Source of the DNA: Paucidesulfovibrio gracilis DSM 16080
GTDB taxonomy: Bacteria > Desulfobacterota > Desulfovibrionia > Desulfovibrionales > Desulfovibrionaceae
Direction: 5' to 3'
Assembly (NCBI RefSeq): GCF_900167125.1
Contig: NZ_FUYC01000018.1
Coordinates: 1 to 41,833 of the forward strand
Length of the DNA: 41,833 nucleotides
The notes under the pieces are model-generated. The model made no database searches. It was not told where the DNA came from and worked only from the letters and a program-made list of their open reading frames with translations. Position numbers and translations under genes: made by a program. This document shows, one piece after another, positions 16,717 through 25,404 of the stretch (positions within the stretch are counted from its first letter, which is position 1; every line of letters begins with the position of its first letter).

Positions 16717-19097
16717 CATTCTTCCTCAGCCTGCGAAGCACCATTCATTGGCAGAACAAACACAAACGCGGCACCGGTCCCCTCCCCTGCGGATTCCGCC
16801 CAGATTTTGCCGCCGTGATTTTCCACGATACGTCGCACCAAAGCGAGTCCGAGTCCTGTTCCCTGTTCCTGACTGTCCAGTTGATGAAACAGTCCAAACA
16901 CGGTTTCCAAATATTCGGCCTTGATGCCGCGTCCATTGTCCTGCACACGCACCAACAGTTCGTCCTGCTGCGGGCGAACTTCGCTAGAAACAACGATACG
17001 GAGAGGCGCATCCACACGGCGGAACTTGGCGGCATTGGAAAACAAATTAAGAAAAACCTGAACCATTCTTGGTCGGTCACATAAAATCTCCGGCAAACTG
17101 TCCAACCCTTCAACCGTTCCTTGACCTTCTTCCAATTGCCCCTGCGATAGCTCTTTCGCTTCTTCAGCCACTTCTCCCAACGAGACCCTGACCAAGGGAT
17201 TGTCCATCCGTCCGACGCGGGAAAGTTCCAGCAATTCCCGCAATAATTTCTCCATACGATCGGTGGCATTGTTGATGCGGGCCAAATCAGCGGCCACCCG
17301 GTCCGGATCACCCAATTCCAAATCCCGTTCCAACAGTCCAAGGAATCCCTTGATCGTAATAATCGGACTTTTGAGGTCATGTGAAACAGTGTATGTAAAC
17401 CGTTCCAACTCATCATTTTTGGCTTCAAGCCGCTCCACCAGTCGCTGCAATTCACGCTCATGCCGGCGACGTTCGCTCACGTCCCGCACCACGCCCTCTA
17501 CAGCAATAGGCTGACCTTTCCCGTCAAGCACAAGCCGGGAACTTGTTTCCACGGGAACGGCTTGCCCGTTTTTATGGCGAAGCAAACTACTGAATGACTG
17601 CAATACTCCCTGCTGCATAAGCTGCTCCAAGAGTGCACGCCGATCCTCGGGACGATAGTAAAAAGTCGAAGCGACATCCTTCCCTTCCACTTCAGAAAAC
17701 TTTTCATACCCAAGCAGTTCATACATCCGTCTGTTAGACATAACCAACCGGCCGGACAGATCCGCCCGATAGTAACCGTCCATCATGTTTTCCAGGATCT
17801 CCCGTAGCGTTTCTTCACTCCGGCGAAGATCCTCCTCCATTTCCCGGCGATGTGTGACATCGGAATGCACCCCAGCCATGCGCCGGATAGTCCCGGACGC
17901 ATCCCGAAGGCACGTCCCACGCCCAAGAATCCATCGCCAGGAACCGTCCCGGTGTAACATTCGATATTCCACCGCAAAAGAATCGGTGTTTCGATCAAAC
18001 AGCGCCTGATTGGCTTCCATCACCCGGTCGTAGTCCTCCGGATGAATACGAGATTTCCATTCATCCAGATCATTGGCCAATTCATGGTCGCCATATCCGA
18101 TGATTTCCTTCCAGCGTGGAGAAAAATAAACCTGATCCGTTTCCCGGTCCCAATCCCAAATCCCGTCGTTGGCACCAAGCACTGCAAGCTGGTAACGCTC
18201 CTCGCTTCTGGTCAACGACTCCTTCGCAAAGCCGACACGTTGCAGCAATTCCCTGTTACGCAATCCCAAAAACAACATGGCCAAAAGCAAGACGGCTGCA
18301 AGTGTGGCGATCCATTCCCATGGCAACCGCTTAAGGGCATTTTGTCCGATCCAACGTTGTACAATGGACTCAAGTCTCGCTCGGGGCACTGCATCCGCAT
18401 GTTGCTGCAACAGGGACAGCGTGGCCCCATCCCCTTTGCGTACGGCGGGATGACAGCCTTCGGAATACAGTGGATCCGGAGAATAGCGAAAGGCATCGCC
18501 GGAAGCATGGCGGGAAAGGAAAAAGGTGATGACGGGTTGGTCGCCGACCATGACACGGATATCTTTGCTTATGGCGGCCCGCACCATGGCTTCGTGATTG
18601 GAAAACAAGGCAAGACGCAGATACGGAGCCTTTTCACGTAAGAATGTGCTGGCATAATCGCCCTGCACGACTCCCACACGGAAACCTCGCAAATCTGCAA
18701 GAGAACGGACTCCAAGCACGCTTTCATGAAAAAAAACAGCACCACGAATTGAATAGTACGGCTGTCCGTAATCAAAAAACTGCTCGCGAGCCGATGTACG
18801 AAACAGACCCGAAAGGACATCTGCTTCGCCCGCCTTAACCATCCGCAAAGCTTCAAGCCAAGGCTCAAGCCGATATTCTATGGGGATACCGGTTTGTTTT
18901 GACCATTCCTTCCAGTAATCCACGAAGATTCCCCGCGGCGTACCGTTATCCCCTACATATTCAAACGGTGGGTAGTTCTCATCCCCCACGATGATCAGCG
19001 GCCCTGCCTCGCCCTGCCCCCCTGCCATGGCCGATGGAAGAAAGCAGAGTCCCCCCAAAAGGAGCAACATGCTCATGACGCTGCGAATATATGTCAT
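16716..19097 (-). CDS. Periplasmic-binding, PAS-containing sensor histidine kinase
   Basis: A 793-residue membrane sensor. An N-terminal signal segment (MSMLLLLGGLCFLPSAMA) precedes a periplasmic solute-binding domain of the SBP_bac_3 type (NYPPFEYVGDNGTPRG; EPWLEALRMVKAGEADVLSG). One transmembrane helix follows (IATLAAVLLLAMLFLG). Then come two PAS/PAC units, a HisKA helix (TVSHDLKSPIITIKGF, phospho-acceptor His) and an HATPase domain (NLFSNAAKF, DNGRGI, GTGLGLALV). Start 19097 is preceded by GAGGGGA. It should sense an amino acid or similar ligand, or use the domain as a modified receptor. No response regulator is adjacent. It is divergent from the exported protein gene at 19350. Confidence 0.9.
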   Translation of the reverse strand: MTYIRSVMSMLLLLGGLCFLPSAMAGGQGEAGPLIIVGDENYPPFEYVGDNGTPRGIFVDYWKEWSKQTGIPIEYRLEPWLEALRMVKAGEADVLSGLFRTSAREQFFDYGQPYYSIRGAVFFHESVLGVRSLADLRGFRVGVVQGDYASTFLREKAPYLRLALFSNHEAMVRAAISKDIRVMVGDQPVITFFLSRHASGDAFRYSPDPLYSEGCHPAVRKGDGATLSLLQQHADAVPRARLESIVQRWIGQNALKRLPWEWIATLAAVLLLAMLFLGLRNRELLQRVGFAKESLTRSEERYQLAVLGANDGIWDWDRETDQVYFSPRWKEIIGYGDHELANDLDEWKSRIHPEDYDRVMEANQALFDRNTDSFAVEYRMLHRDGSWRWILGRGTCLRDASGTIRRMAGVHSDVTHRREMEEDLRRSEETLREILENMMDGYYRADLSGRLVMSNRRMYELLGYEKFSEVEGKDVASTFYYRPEDRRALLEQLMQQGVLQSFSSLLRHKNGQAVPVETSSRLVLDGKGQPIAVEGVVRDVSERRRHERELQRLVERLEAKNDELERFTYTVSHDLKSPIITIKGFLGLLERDLELGDPDRVAADLARINNATDRMEKLLRELLELSRVGRMDNPLVRVSLGEVAEEAKELSQGQLEEGQGTVEGLDSLPEILCDRPRMVQVFLNLFSNAAKFRRVDAPLRIVVSSEVRPQQDELLVRVQDNGRGIKAEYLETVFGLFHQLDSQEQGTGLGLALVRRIVENHGGKIWAESAGEGTGAAFVFVLPMNGASQAEEE

Positions 19098-19153
19098 TGA
19101 AAATCCCCTCATCTCCATATCTACACCACGCCATGGGAAAAAGCGCAACCATC

Positions 19154-19177
19154 CTTTTTACCCCACCGGGTAAAAAG
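19154..19177. promoter_or_regulatory. Perfect inverted repeat between divergent genes (possible operator)
   Basis: The arms CTTTTTACCC and GGGTAAAAAG are perfect 10-bp reverse complements separated by 4 bp. They lie 56 bp before the kinase start and 8 bp before the sigma-54 -24 element. The symmetry fits a dimeric regulator site. The regulator is unknown. Confidence 0.55.
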
Positions 19178-19185
19178 CTGTTTTC

Positions 19186-19200
19186 TGGCACTGTCGTTGC
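19186..19200 (+). promoter_or_regulatory. Sigma-54 (-24/-12) promoter
   Basis: TGGCAC, 5 nt, then TTGC followed by TTT matches the consensus TGGCAC-N5-TTGCW exactly at every conserved base, with the GG/GC spacing required by RpoN. Transcription would start near 19212 and run into the gene at 19350, leaving a leader of about 138 nt. It implies activation by an enhancer-binding ATPase. Confidence 0.8.
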
Positions 19201-19235
19201 TTTAGAGCCATAGGGAAAAAACTTCCTCCCATACC

Positions 19236-19270
19236 GAAGTATGAAAAAAACGACGCTAAATTCATACTTC
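19236..19270 (+). promoter_or_regulatory. Long inverted repeat in the 5' leader
   Basis: The arms GAAGTATGAA and TTCATACTTC are perfect 10-bp complements around a 15-nt A-rich spacer. They fall inside the predicted leader RNA of the gene at 19350, so they could form an RNA stem-loop or act as a DNA operator. There is no T-tract. Confidence 0.5.
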
Positions 19271-19349
19271 TGGCCGATTGTGACCAACGCTTTCATGCAC
19301 ATAAGATGGTGGAAAGAATAAAAACAGGCGTCAAAATTTAGGGGGAACC

Positions 19350-20039
19350 ATGATTCGCAAATTCACAGCATTTATCCTTTTGGCCATGTTATCCTTGGCC
19401 GCCCTGCCTGCACAGGCCGAGCTGTGGACCTTTGAAGACCAGTACACTCACTGGAACGGGTGGGGTACACACCACGAAAACAAAAAAGACGTCATTGGCA
19501 TTCCGGACTTTACCGACGGAACCGCCACCGTGGTCAACAACACGCTGCAATCCGTTCGCTTCTTCTTTTCCGCCGGAAGCTCGGAAAGCCTTTACAACCA
19601 ACTTGGCAGCGGCGACTTGTTCGTCAACACGGACAACGACAGTTCCTGGAATTATCTGGTCCGCCTCAACAATGACCTCACCGCCGACGTTTACAACTTC
19701 AACACATCCTACACGGATCGCGGCGCATATTATCTGGGCCATGCCGACGGCGACTACCGTGACTACCACCCCGCCTGGGGCAAAGTCTGGGGTGATGCGC
19801 TCTACAGTGGAACGTGGTCCGGAAAGCCCGAATTTCCCGGCGAAGGGAATGTGGGAGTCATTTCCATCGCAGGTTTGAACATCGACTTTGACAAGCTCTC
19901 CCTGAGCTATACGGTGAGCTGCGCCAATGACATCATGGGTGCGGACACATTTTCCAAGACGCCGATCCCCGGAGCCGTGTGGCTGCTCGGTTCCGGTCTC
20001 CTGGGACTCATCGGACTGCGCCGTCGCCAGAAAGGATAA
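19350..20039 (+). CDS. Exported protein with a PEP-CTERM-like sorting tail
   Basis: A 229-residue secreted protein. The signal peptide is MIRKFTAFILLAMLSLAALP with likely cleavage after AQA (residue 23). The middle is polar, aromatic and rich in Asp, Asn and Tyr. The C-terminus has PGAVWLLGSGLLGL, more hydrophobic residues and a basic RRRQKG end. This is the tripartite pattern (short motif, membrane helix, basic tail) recognised by exosortase-type systems. The ribosome site is AGGGGG. The gene is driven by a sigma-54 promoter and ended by a terminator. No exosortase is in the window. The function of the mature domain is unknown. Confidence 0.8.
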   Translation: MIRKFTAFILLAMLSLAALPAQAELWTFEDQYTHWNGWGTHHENKKDVIGIPDFTDGTATVVNNTLQSVRFFFSAGSSESLYNQLGSGDLFVNTDNDSSWNYLVRLNNDLTADVYNFNTSYTDRGAYYLGHADGDYRDYHPAWGKVWGDALYSGTWSGKPEFPGEGNVGVISIAGLNIDFDKLSLSYTVSCANDIMGADTFSKTPIPGAVWLLGSGLLGLIGLRRRQKG

Positions 20040-20076
20040 TCCTCCCTCTCCCCACCAATCGCGCCAGTAAATAAAG

Positions 20077-20102
20077 AAGGCAGGGAACTCCCTGCCTTTT
20101 TT
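20077..20102 (+). terminator. Rho-independent terminator
   Basis: The stem AAGGCAGGG/CCCTGCCTT with a 4-nt loop is followed by TTTT. It ends the exported protein gene. Confidence 0.9.
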
Positions 20103-20217
20103 ATTTGTATGGTCTCCCCATAGGGATCAATTCGTCCTGAACAACGCTCCATCCCAGGAAACTGTCGTTCGGATGGGGTTCCAAAGTATTCGCCGATATC
20201 CAATGCGGCCGTTACGG

Positions 20218-23200
20218 TTAAATCCCAGCCCCTATGCCGTCATTTTTTCCCTCTCCGATCATCCGGGACCGGGGATCAGGTCGGTCCAGATCGACCGCGT
20301 GGGGAAGACCGCGGACCATGCGATCCAAATGGCGCAGATACCATTTGTAACGCAAAAGATAGAACGACAGCCCCTTGGAAAAACGCCGCCCCACAATTCC
20401 ATCGACGAAGAGCTTGCTCACTTCCCGTTCATTGAGGAGAATACGTTGCGATTCTAGGAAAACCGCCCGTTCCTCACCAGTCATGGCCGCGACCTTCACG
20501 CGGAGTGCGCTGGCGGCGCGGGGTTGGTACATATACATATACAACAAATCCAAAGCGTTCACGATCATAACCTTGTCCAAAGAACTCCGGGCCGTGCGGA
20601 CTTCACTGAAGAAATAGTCCGGTCGCTGCAACATTTCCAAGACATCACGTCGAGGGAAAAGTATCTCCAATGAAGAATACGTTTGAAAGACTTGATGAAG
20701 CTTTGCAGTATAATCCCAAAGCCGCATGGAAATATTGTTTTTCCGGTCGGCCAGTCCCTCGATAAAGCCAGCCACACAGTCGGAAGCCAGCTTGGAGATG
20801 ACCGCAGCCCAGCGTTGCAACACACCGTTCACATCGGGTGTTCCAAGAAAGCCCAAAGCCAACCCCACAACGGAGTTGAACAACACCGCAATGGGGATGG
20901 ACAGCACACTACGGAAAAAATTACCAAATGCGGCGCTTCGCGGAAGTCCCCGGAACAAATTGTGGCTCGTGATATATATTCCATTGGTCAGCGCCATGAT
21001 GGTATATAGCAACAATGGGCTGGTTGTGGTGTTGACCCCGAACATCCCATCCAAAACAACGCTCTTGGTCAGCCAATCCAGCAACGGCACGGAAAAGCCA
21101 GTAAAAAGCAGCGAATCGGAAATTCGGCTCCAGCTTACATAGTCATTCCAACGCAACAACGGGGACCGACGGAATCCGCCCCCTCCGAGCACGGACTGGA
21201 TCACATTGCGAAAACCGGTGATTCCAAACCAAATAAACGCTCCAAGGTAGGCCAGCACCCACCAGTCCTTTGTCAGCGCAAATGTCAAAAAAGCAGGAAT
21301 AAACCCCACCAAGACCTTAAGCGAATTCATCCAACGGCTATTCAGGTGCCGCCAATTCGGCGACTGGTTTTGGTGCTCTTTTTCACAAGGAGGTACGATT
21401 TCAAAATCCGTTTCCCTGCGTGGCCCTCCCAACGTTGCAACGTTCCCCTGCTCCTCCATGGATACGGTCCATCGAACCGGCTTCCAGTCCTCCTTACGCA
21501 GAAACGTCAAAGCAGAGAGCAACGGAACCCCACGGACCAATTGAAACCATCGCCGCCCCATAGGGCTGACCGCCTCGCTCGGGATGCATGTAATCCGTCG
21601 CCACGATTCCACAGTAACCGGCAGAAATTCACGCTTATCGGCCCGCACGAGCAAATTCCGTTGCGCACGACGGGGTAAAGTTGCTGAAACAACCAATCCC
21701 ATGCCGCGCGTAAGCACGGAACGTCCTGTGGACCGACTCCCCATGCTCGCCTTTAACGGTGCGTGGCGATAGAGCGTTCGAAACGCGTTAATATTGCCAA
21801 GTATTTTGTTCAACTTATCCAGCAGAACATTCCCATCAATCCCCCCCTGCTCCAAGCTCCGGATGCGATCCAACAAAATGCGCTTCAAGGCCATGGGTCC
21901 GGGGTCATTGATGGCGAGCCGCAACTTGTTCAAAGCCACACTCTGCGCGGAGCGACTGTCCACATCCCCCTTGAGATTGAAAATCTCCATATGCGTGACA
22001 TCGCCACGACAATCGTACAGCAGTTCAAGAACCTGCTCCACGCCAAGGCCGTCCGGAACCAAAGTTACCCGGTTCAAGGAATGCAAACTCCTGATGCGTT
22101 GCATCAGAGCGCGGGGCGTCAGGGCGATCAACTCCGGTAAATCTTCCGCTTCCGGGTCGCCCGGATCGGATAATTCTGGGTTACGCTCAGGGATGAGATA
22201 CTCTTCAACTATCTCCTCAGCACAAAGGCTTTCGAGCCGCTCCTGCATTGCGCGGACCTTTTCCATGTCTGGACAATTGGGATCGCACAAGCACTGTGCC
22301 AACGTTGCGTGATGTTCCCGCAGGAAAGGAATCAACCCTTCCAGAATAAAGGTTCCCAAGTGCAACAGTGAAGGTTGGCCCATGCCCACAAAGCTGCAAA
22401 AATCAACCTCATCCAATTCCGGCGCGGCGATGCCCAGACTTTCGCCGAGATCAAAACGATGCCGTTGGTTGTAGGCCCGAAGAGCTTCAAAAACATAAGC
22501 GTGCTGGTAATTGGAAACTTTGCGGCCGTCGGACAAGAACTGTTGCATGTCCGGACGACGGAGAAAGGCAAGAAAATCCTGCGCATCGCCAAACCCTCGA
22601 GGCTCCCAGACAAAACGTGCGAACCGGTCCCGGTAACGGGCCGAAAGATCCACGCCGATATGGACAGAAATATCCATAATCTTAGCGGCCTGTAGCAATT
22701 CATCCGCCACACGTGGATCAACGTAATTATAATAAATGACACTCAGACGCCGGATACCCTTGATCCAGGCATCCATGATCAGATGGGTGGGGGATTTACG
22801 CCCTTTGGTGTTCGCGTCATGCACATGGTCATCAAAACTGATCTGATTCCATTCTTCCGGCATTTCAACCAGATGATACTTGCGCAGCTGGCGCAAGACC
22901 ATACGTGGTTTACCTGTGGTAACAGTTCGAAACTCGTGGGCCAGGGTCAATTGCTTAGCGGTATCACCCTTGGCCCGGACCAACTCCTTCATAATCTGCA
23001 AAAGAACCCTGGCCGCATTGATCCGCAACGGTCCCTTGGCCGTGGTCAAGACCTCGTCTCGAGCGGCGCGCAGCGCTTCCAAGCGTTCCGTAGCCTTGCC
23101 CTGCTCCAGTGAACCCAACAAATGGATCACCGCGTATGCCACGCGCAATCCTCGGGAAGCTGCCATCTCCTTAATGCCGTGCGGGTGCAGATAGGGAGCC

Positions 23201-23349
23201 AGCAATTTTTTCAAATCCCAATGCGGCTTATCCCGATCCAACACATCGTTTACAATGGCAAGAAGAACCTCGTCTCTACGATCAAAAAACAAGGAGGAAG
23301 TCCGCTCCGCAGCAACAACCGGGAGGTGTTCCGAAGTCGTTTCCGGCAT
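20218..23349 (-). CDS. Large unknown protein: PHP-like N-terminal region and membrane C-terminal region
   Basis: A 1043-residue protein from the ATG at 23349 (GGAG upstream). An ATG at 23364 lacks a ribosome site. Around residues 173-236 the pattern DDHVH, KSPTHLIMDAWIKG and VHIGVDLSARYRDR recalls a PHP metal-hydrolase domain (DxHxH start and GVE-S strand). The TDH motif is missing, so activity is doubtful. A later REHHATLAQC holds another histidine pair. Roughly residues 680-860 contain four or more hydrophobic segments (for example GFIPAFLTFAL, SIPIAVLFNSVVGLALGFLG) with a glycine-rich SVLGGGGF loop. The C-terminal 180 residues are charged and helical. It is transcribed alone. The family is not recognised and the PHP link is an inference. 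Confidence 0.75.
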   Translation of the reverse strand: MPETTSEHLPVVAAERTSSLFFDRRDEVLLAIVNDVLDRDKPHWDLKKLLAPYLHPHGIKEMAASRGLRVAYAVIHLLGSLEQGKATERLEALRAARDEVLTTAKGPLRINAARVLLQIMKELVRAKGDTAKQLTLAHEFRTVTTGKPRMVLRQLRKYHLVEMPEEWNQISFDDHVHDANTKGRKSPTHLIMDAWIKGIRRLSVIYYNYVDPRVADELLQAAKIMDISVHIGVDLSARYRDRFARFVWEPRGFGDAQDFLAFLRRPDMQQFLSDGRKVSNYQHAYVFEALRAYNQRHRFDLGESLGIAAPELDEVDFCSFVGMGQPSLLHLGTFILEGLIPFLREHHATLAQCLCDPNCPDMEKVRAMQERLESLCAEEIVEEYLIPERNPELSDPGDPEAEDLPELIALTPRALMQRIRSLHSLNRVTLVPDGLGVEQVLELLYDCRGDVTHMEIFNLKGDVDSRSAQSVALNKLRLAINDPGPMALKRILLDRIRSLEQGGIDGNVLLDKLNKILGNINAFRTLYRHAPLKASMGSRSTGRSVLTRGMGLVVSATLPRRAQRNLLVRADKREFLPVTVESWRRITCIPSEAVSPMGRRWFQLVRGVPLLSALTFLRKEDWKPVRWTVSMEEQGNVATLGGPRRETDFEIVPPCEKEHQNQSPNWRHLNSRWMNSLKVLVGFIPAFLTFALTKDWWVLAYLGAFIWFGITGFRNVIQSVLGGGGFRRSPLLRWNDYVSWSRISDSLLFTGFSVPLLDWLTKSVVLDGMFGVNTTTSPLLLYTIMALTNGIYITSHNLFRGLPRSAAFGNFFRSVLSIPIAVLFNSVVGLALGFLGTPDVNGVLQRWAAVISKLASDCVAGFIEGLADRKNNISMRLWDYTAKLHQVFQTYSSLEILFPRRDVLEMLQRPDYFFSEVRTARSSLDKVMIVNALDLLYMYMYQPRAASALRVKVAAMTGEERAVFLESQRILLNEREVSKLFVDGIVGRRFSKGLSFYLLRYKWYLRHLDRMVRGLPHAVDLDRPDPRSRMIGEGKNDGIGAGI

Positions 23350-23888
23350 TTTGCTATACTCCATATGGCGGCGTTAAGAAGAGTGGCTTTCAATGACCAT
23401 CCTTGGACTGCAACGCAGGGTGGGCCTTCAAAAAAAGCACTGATACGAAATGACGCCGCCAAACGCATTTCACCAAAACAGATCATTATTCCGAAAGATT
23501 ATTCACTACGAACAGAACGCCGCCGTTTTGAACGACACATCATGTTACGAATGTGTTACAAAAATCCCATGCCATGGCCCGATTTGCCGCACAAGGAAAA
23601 TCATGTCCAACCGACGGTGTAGGAATAGGCTAACAGATAGCGATAAAAAGGAAAGCACTCCACAAGCGACCCTTCCCAATCCAGGGTGCTTCGTTGAAGC
23701 GCTTATTGAAGAACAACACACGTAAGTCTTTTCAAATCATGTCAGACAACGCGCCCCCGGCACACTACAAAACCAATAGGGAAGCGTTCTCCCGAGGGCA
23801 AAGGCAAAGTGGAACGACAGATATCGAATTGAACCGGATCGTCTGGCCTTCCTTCGCAGGCGAAAGCGGCCACACACGCAACAATTCC
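23350..23888. other. Gene-free stretch
   Basis: About 540 bp without a credible gene. Short open frames have no ribosome site and unlikely composition. It should hold the promoter of the large minus-strand gene ending at 20218. I see no clear promoter, repeat or RNA gene. Confidence 0.5.
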
Positions 23889-24167
23889 CTACTCAGCTTC
23901 AGGATCAGGTCCAAACTCAAAACCGTAGCTGGTAAGAGGCGCCTCCTTGGAAGCCCAGACCAACTCCGCGACTTGTTCACTGAACCCCCCGTCATCGTCG
24001 TAAATCCGCATTCGAATACGGATGGGGTGCTGTGTGGTCATGCGTATCCCGGTACTGGATAAATCAACGGATTCCGCCTGAATAATGTCCGCATCCACAA
24101 AAAATTCCACCGGTTTTTTCACGGTCTTTCGTTCCGCAGTCCGCTTGTTGTCATCCCCCGCCATCAT
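23889..24167 (-). CDS. PilZ-domain protein
   Basis: A 92-residue single-domain protein. It has the two c-di-GMP-binding signatures of PilZ: an arginine/lysine-rich start (RTAERKTVKKPV, RxxxR-like) and DLSSTGIRM (D/NxSxxG). A beta-rich remainder follows. The first arginine motif is degenerate, so binding affinity is uncertain. Start 24167 follows GGGAGG. 24164 is an alternative and an upstream GTG at 24179 is unlikely. It could respond to c-di-GMP made by the GGDEF enzyme at 14387-15127. It is divergent from rubredoxin. Confidence 0.85.
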   Translation of the reverse strand: MMAGDDNKRTAERKTVKKPVEFFVDADIIQAESVDLSSTGIRMTTQHPIRIRMRIYDDDGGFSEQVAELVWASKEAPLTSYGFEFGPDPEAE

Positions 24168-24254
24168 GACACCTCCCACGTAAGAGTAAAGATACAGCCA
24201 CCGGCACCGGTCACCCGCATCTTACTATCCGTTTCGTGAATATCTTAATGATCC

Positions 24255-24283
24255 TTGACTCAACGTATGGCCTGCAATATTCT
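24255..24283 (+). promoter_or_regulatory. Sigma-70-type promoter of rubredoxin
   Basis: TTGACT, 17 bp, then TATTCT. The start point would be near 24290, 34 nt before the rubredoxin ATG. Confidence 0.65.
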
Positions 24284-24323
24284 TATACTATCATCCCCCA
24301 AAAGAATTACGGAGGAATAATTT

Positions 24324-24479
24324 ATGGAAAAATGGGAATGTCCGTGCGGTTACGTGTATGACCCGGAACTTGGTGACCCCGACAACGGCGTCGAGCCGGG
24401 AACACCTTGGGACCAGGTTCCTGAAACCTGGGTTTGTCCCAAGTGTGGCGCGGAAAAAGAATACTTTGAGAAACTTTGA
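24324..24479 (+). CDS. Rubredoxin (with a C-x-C first knuckle)
   Basis: A 51-residue one-iron electron carrier. The C-terminal knuckle is the normal VCPKCGA and the middle [15 protein letters not shown] is standard. The N-terminal knuckle reads [10 protein letters not shown]. Its cysteines are spaced C-x-C-G rather than the usual C-x2-C-G. The bases are unambiguous (TGT CCG TGC GGT). The ATG has CGGAGG upstream. A single-gene unit with its own promoter and terminator, it probably serves oxygen or peroxide reduction or another electron transfer in the cytosol. Confidence 0.93.
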   Translation: MEKWECPCGYVYDPELGDPDNGVEPGTPWDQVPETWVCPKCGAEKEYFEKL

Positions 24480-24487
24480 TCAAAACC

Positions 24488-24517
24488 AAGGGCGGACAAA
24501 GCACCGCCCTTTCTTTT
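24488..24517 (+). terminator. Rho-independent terminator of rubredoxin
   Basis: The stem AAGGGCGG/CCGCCCTT is followed by a CTTTT tract. Confidence 0.88.
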
Positions 24518-24555
24518 CCGCCTGCTCCCTTTGCTGGGACAAACACGGCCCATCA

Positions 24556-25404
24556 TCAACCTTCATACAACCCTTGAAAGAGATCCTCCACCTTCTCTAA
24601 AACTTCAGCCATTGTTTTATCAATAATATCGCTCGTCAATCCCAACCGTTTCGCCACCTGCTCAGAGGGGCGGTAATTCAATCCATCCACCCCCACGCCG
24701 ATACCGGACATCTTTGCCAAGGAATCAGCCACATGAACCAGGTCCAAGGCCAAATCACGCTGCGGAATGCCCAACGGATCATATTTCCAGCGGACAACTC
24801 GAACGATATTTTCCGGAAGTTCCCAGAAATCCAGCAACAAAGCCCCAACTTCCGCATGATTGATACCGAGAATCTCCTCCTCGGCCGCCTCGAATGTCAT
24901 CCCTTGATCATGGGCTAGACGAAGGATTGGCTCGGCATCCACGGCCAAAAACGTACCAAGCACCACCTTGCCGATATCCGAAAGAAGGCCCGAAGTGAAC
25001 GTGTGCTCCGGGGGATGCACGGATAGTTGCCTAGCCAACTCTTCGGCACTGACAGCAACGGTGATGGAGTGTTTCAACAGTGTTCCCGGCGGCAGGCCAT
25101 AGCCCTTGATCTCGCGGTTGGCCACGGGAGCCAGCCCCGCAGTGGTAAGTATTTTCTTCAGATTGGACGCTCCGAGACGCACAATGGCCTCACGAACAGT
25201 GGAAATGCTCCGTTTGGCTCCGAATACAGCGGAATTAGCCAGACGCAAAAGATTACTGGTCAAACCCGGATCATGCTCAATGGCTTTGGCCAGCTCTCCC
25301 ACATCCACATCGGGATCACCCAAAAGCACCACAGCCTTCTGCACGGAGGATGGCATACGTTCCACATTTTGGATTGCCGAAATGATCTCCTCGCGCCGAC
25401 TCAT
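24556..25404 (-). CDS. HDOD-domain signalling protein
   Basis: A 282-residue cytosolic protein. HDOD features: IEHDPGLTSNLLRLANSAVF, VREAIVRLG, SGLLSDIGKVVLG and a GINHAEVGALLLDFW block. Catalytic HD pairs are absent, as usual for HDOD, so it probably acts as a protein-protein scaffold in stress or chemotaxis signalling. Its ATG overlaps the cheD stop in ATGA (25401-25404), so it is translationally coupled to cheD. Confidence 0.92.
   Translation of the reverse strand: MSRREEIISAIQNVERMPSSVQKAVVLLGDPDVDVGELAKAIEHDPGLTSNLLRLANSAVFGAKRSISTVREAIVRLGASNLKKILTTAGLAPVANREIKGYGLPPGTLLKHSITVAVSAEELARQLSVHPPEHTFTSGLLSDIGKVVLGTFLAVDAEPILRLAHDQGMTFEAAEEEILGINHAEVGALLLDFWELPENIVRVVRWKYDPLGIPQRDLALDLVHVADSLAKMSGIGVGVDGLNYRPSEQVAKRLGLTSDIIDKTMAEVLEKVEDLFQGLYEG

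Noticed and set aside
20218-23349. Membrane 'site-specific recombinase' (Gcr) family
   Set aside because: The glycine-rich loop and helices gave a faint resemblance, but I could not line up any family motif.
23350-23888. Short open frames between the large unknown gene and the PilZ gene
   Set aside because: No ribosome sites, odd composition and cysteine/arginine-rich translations suggest noise.
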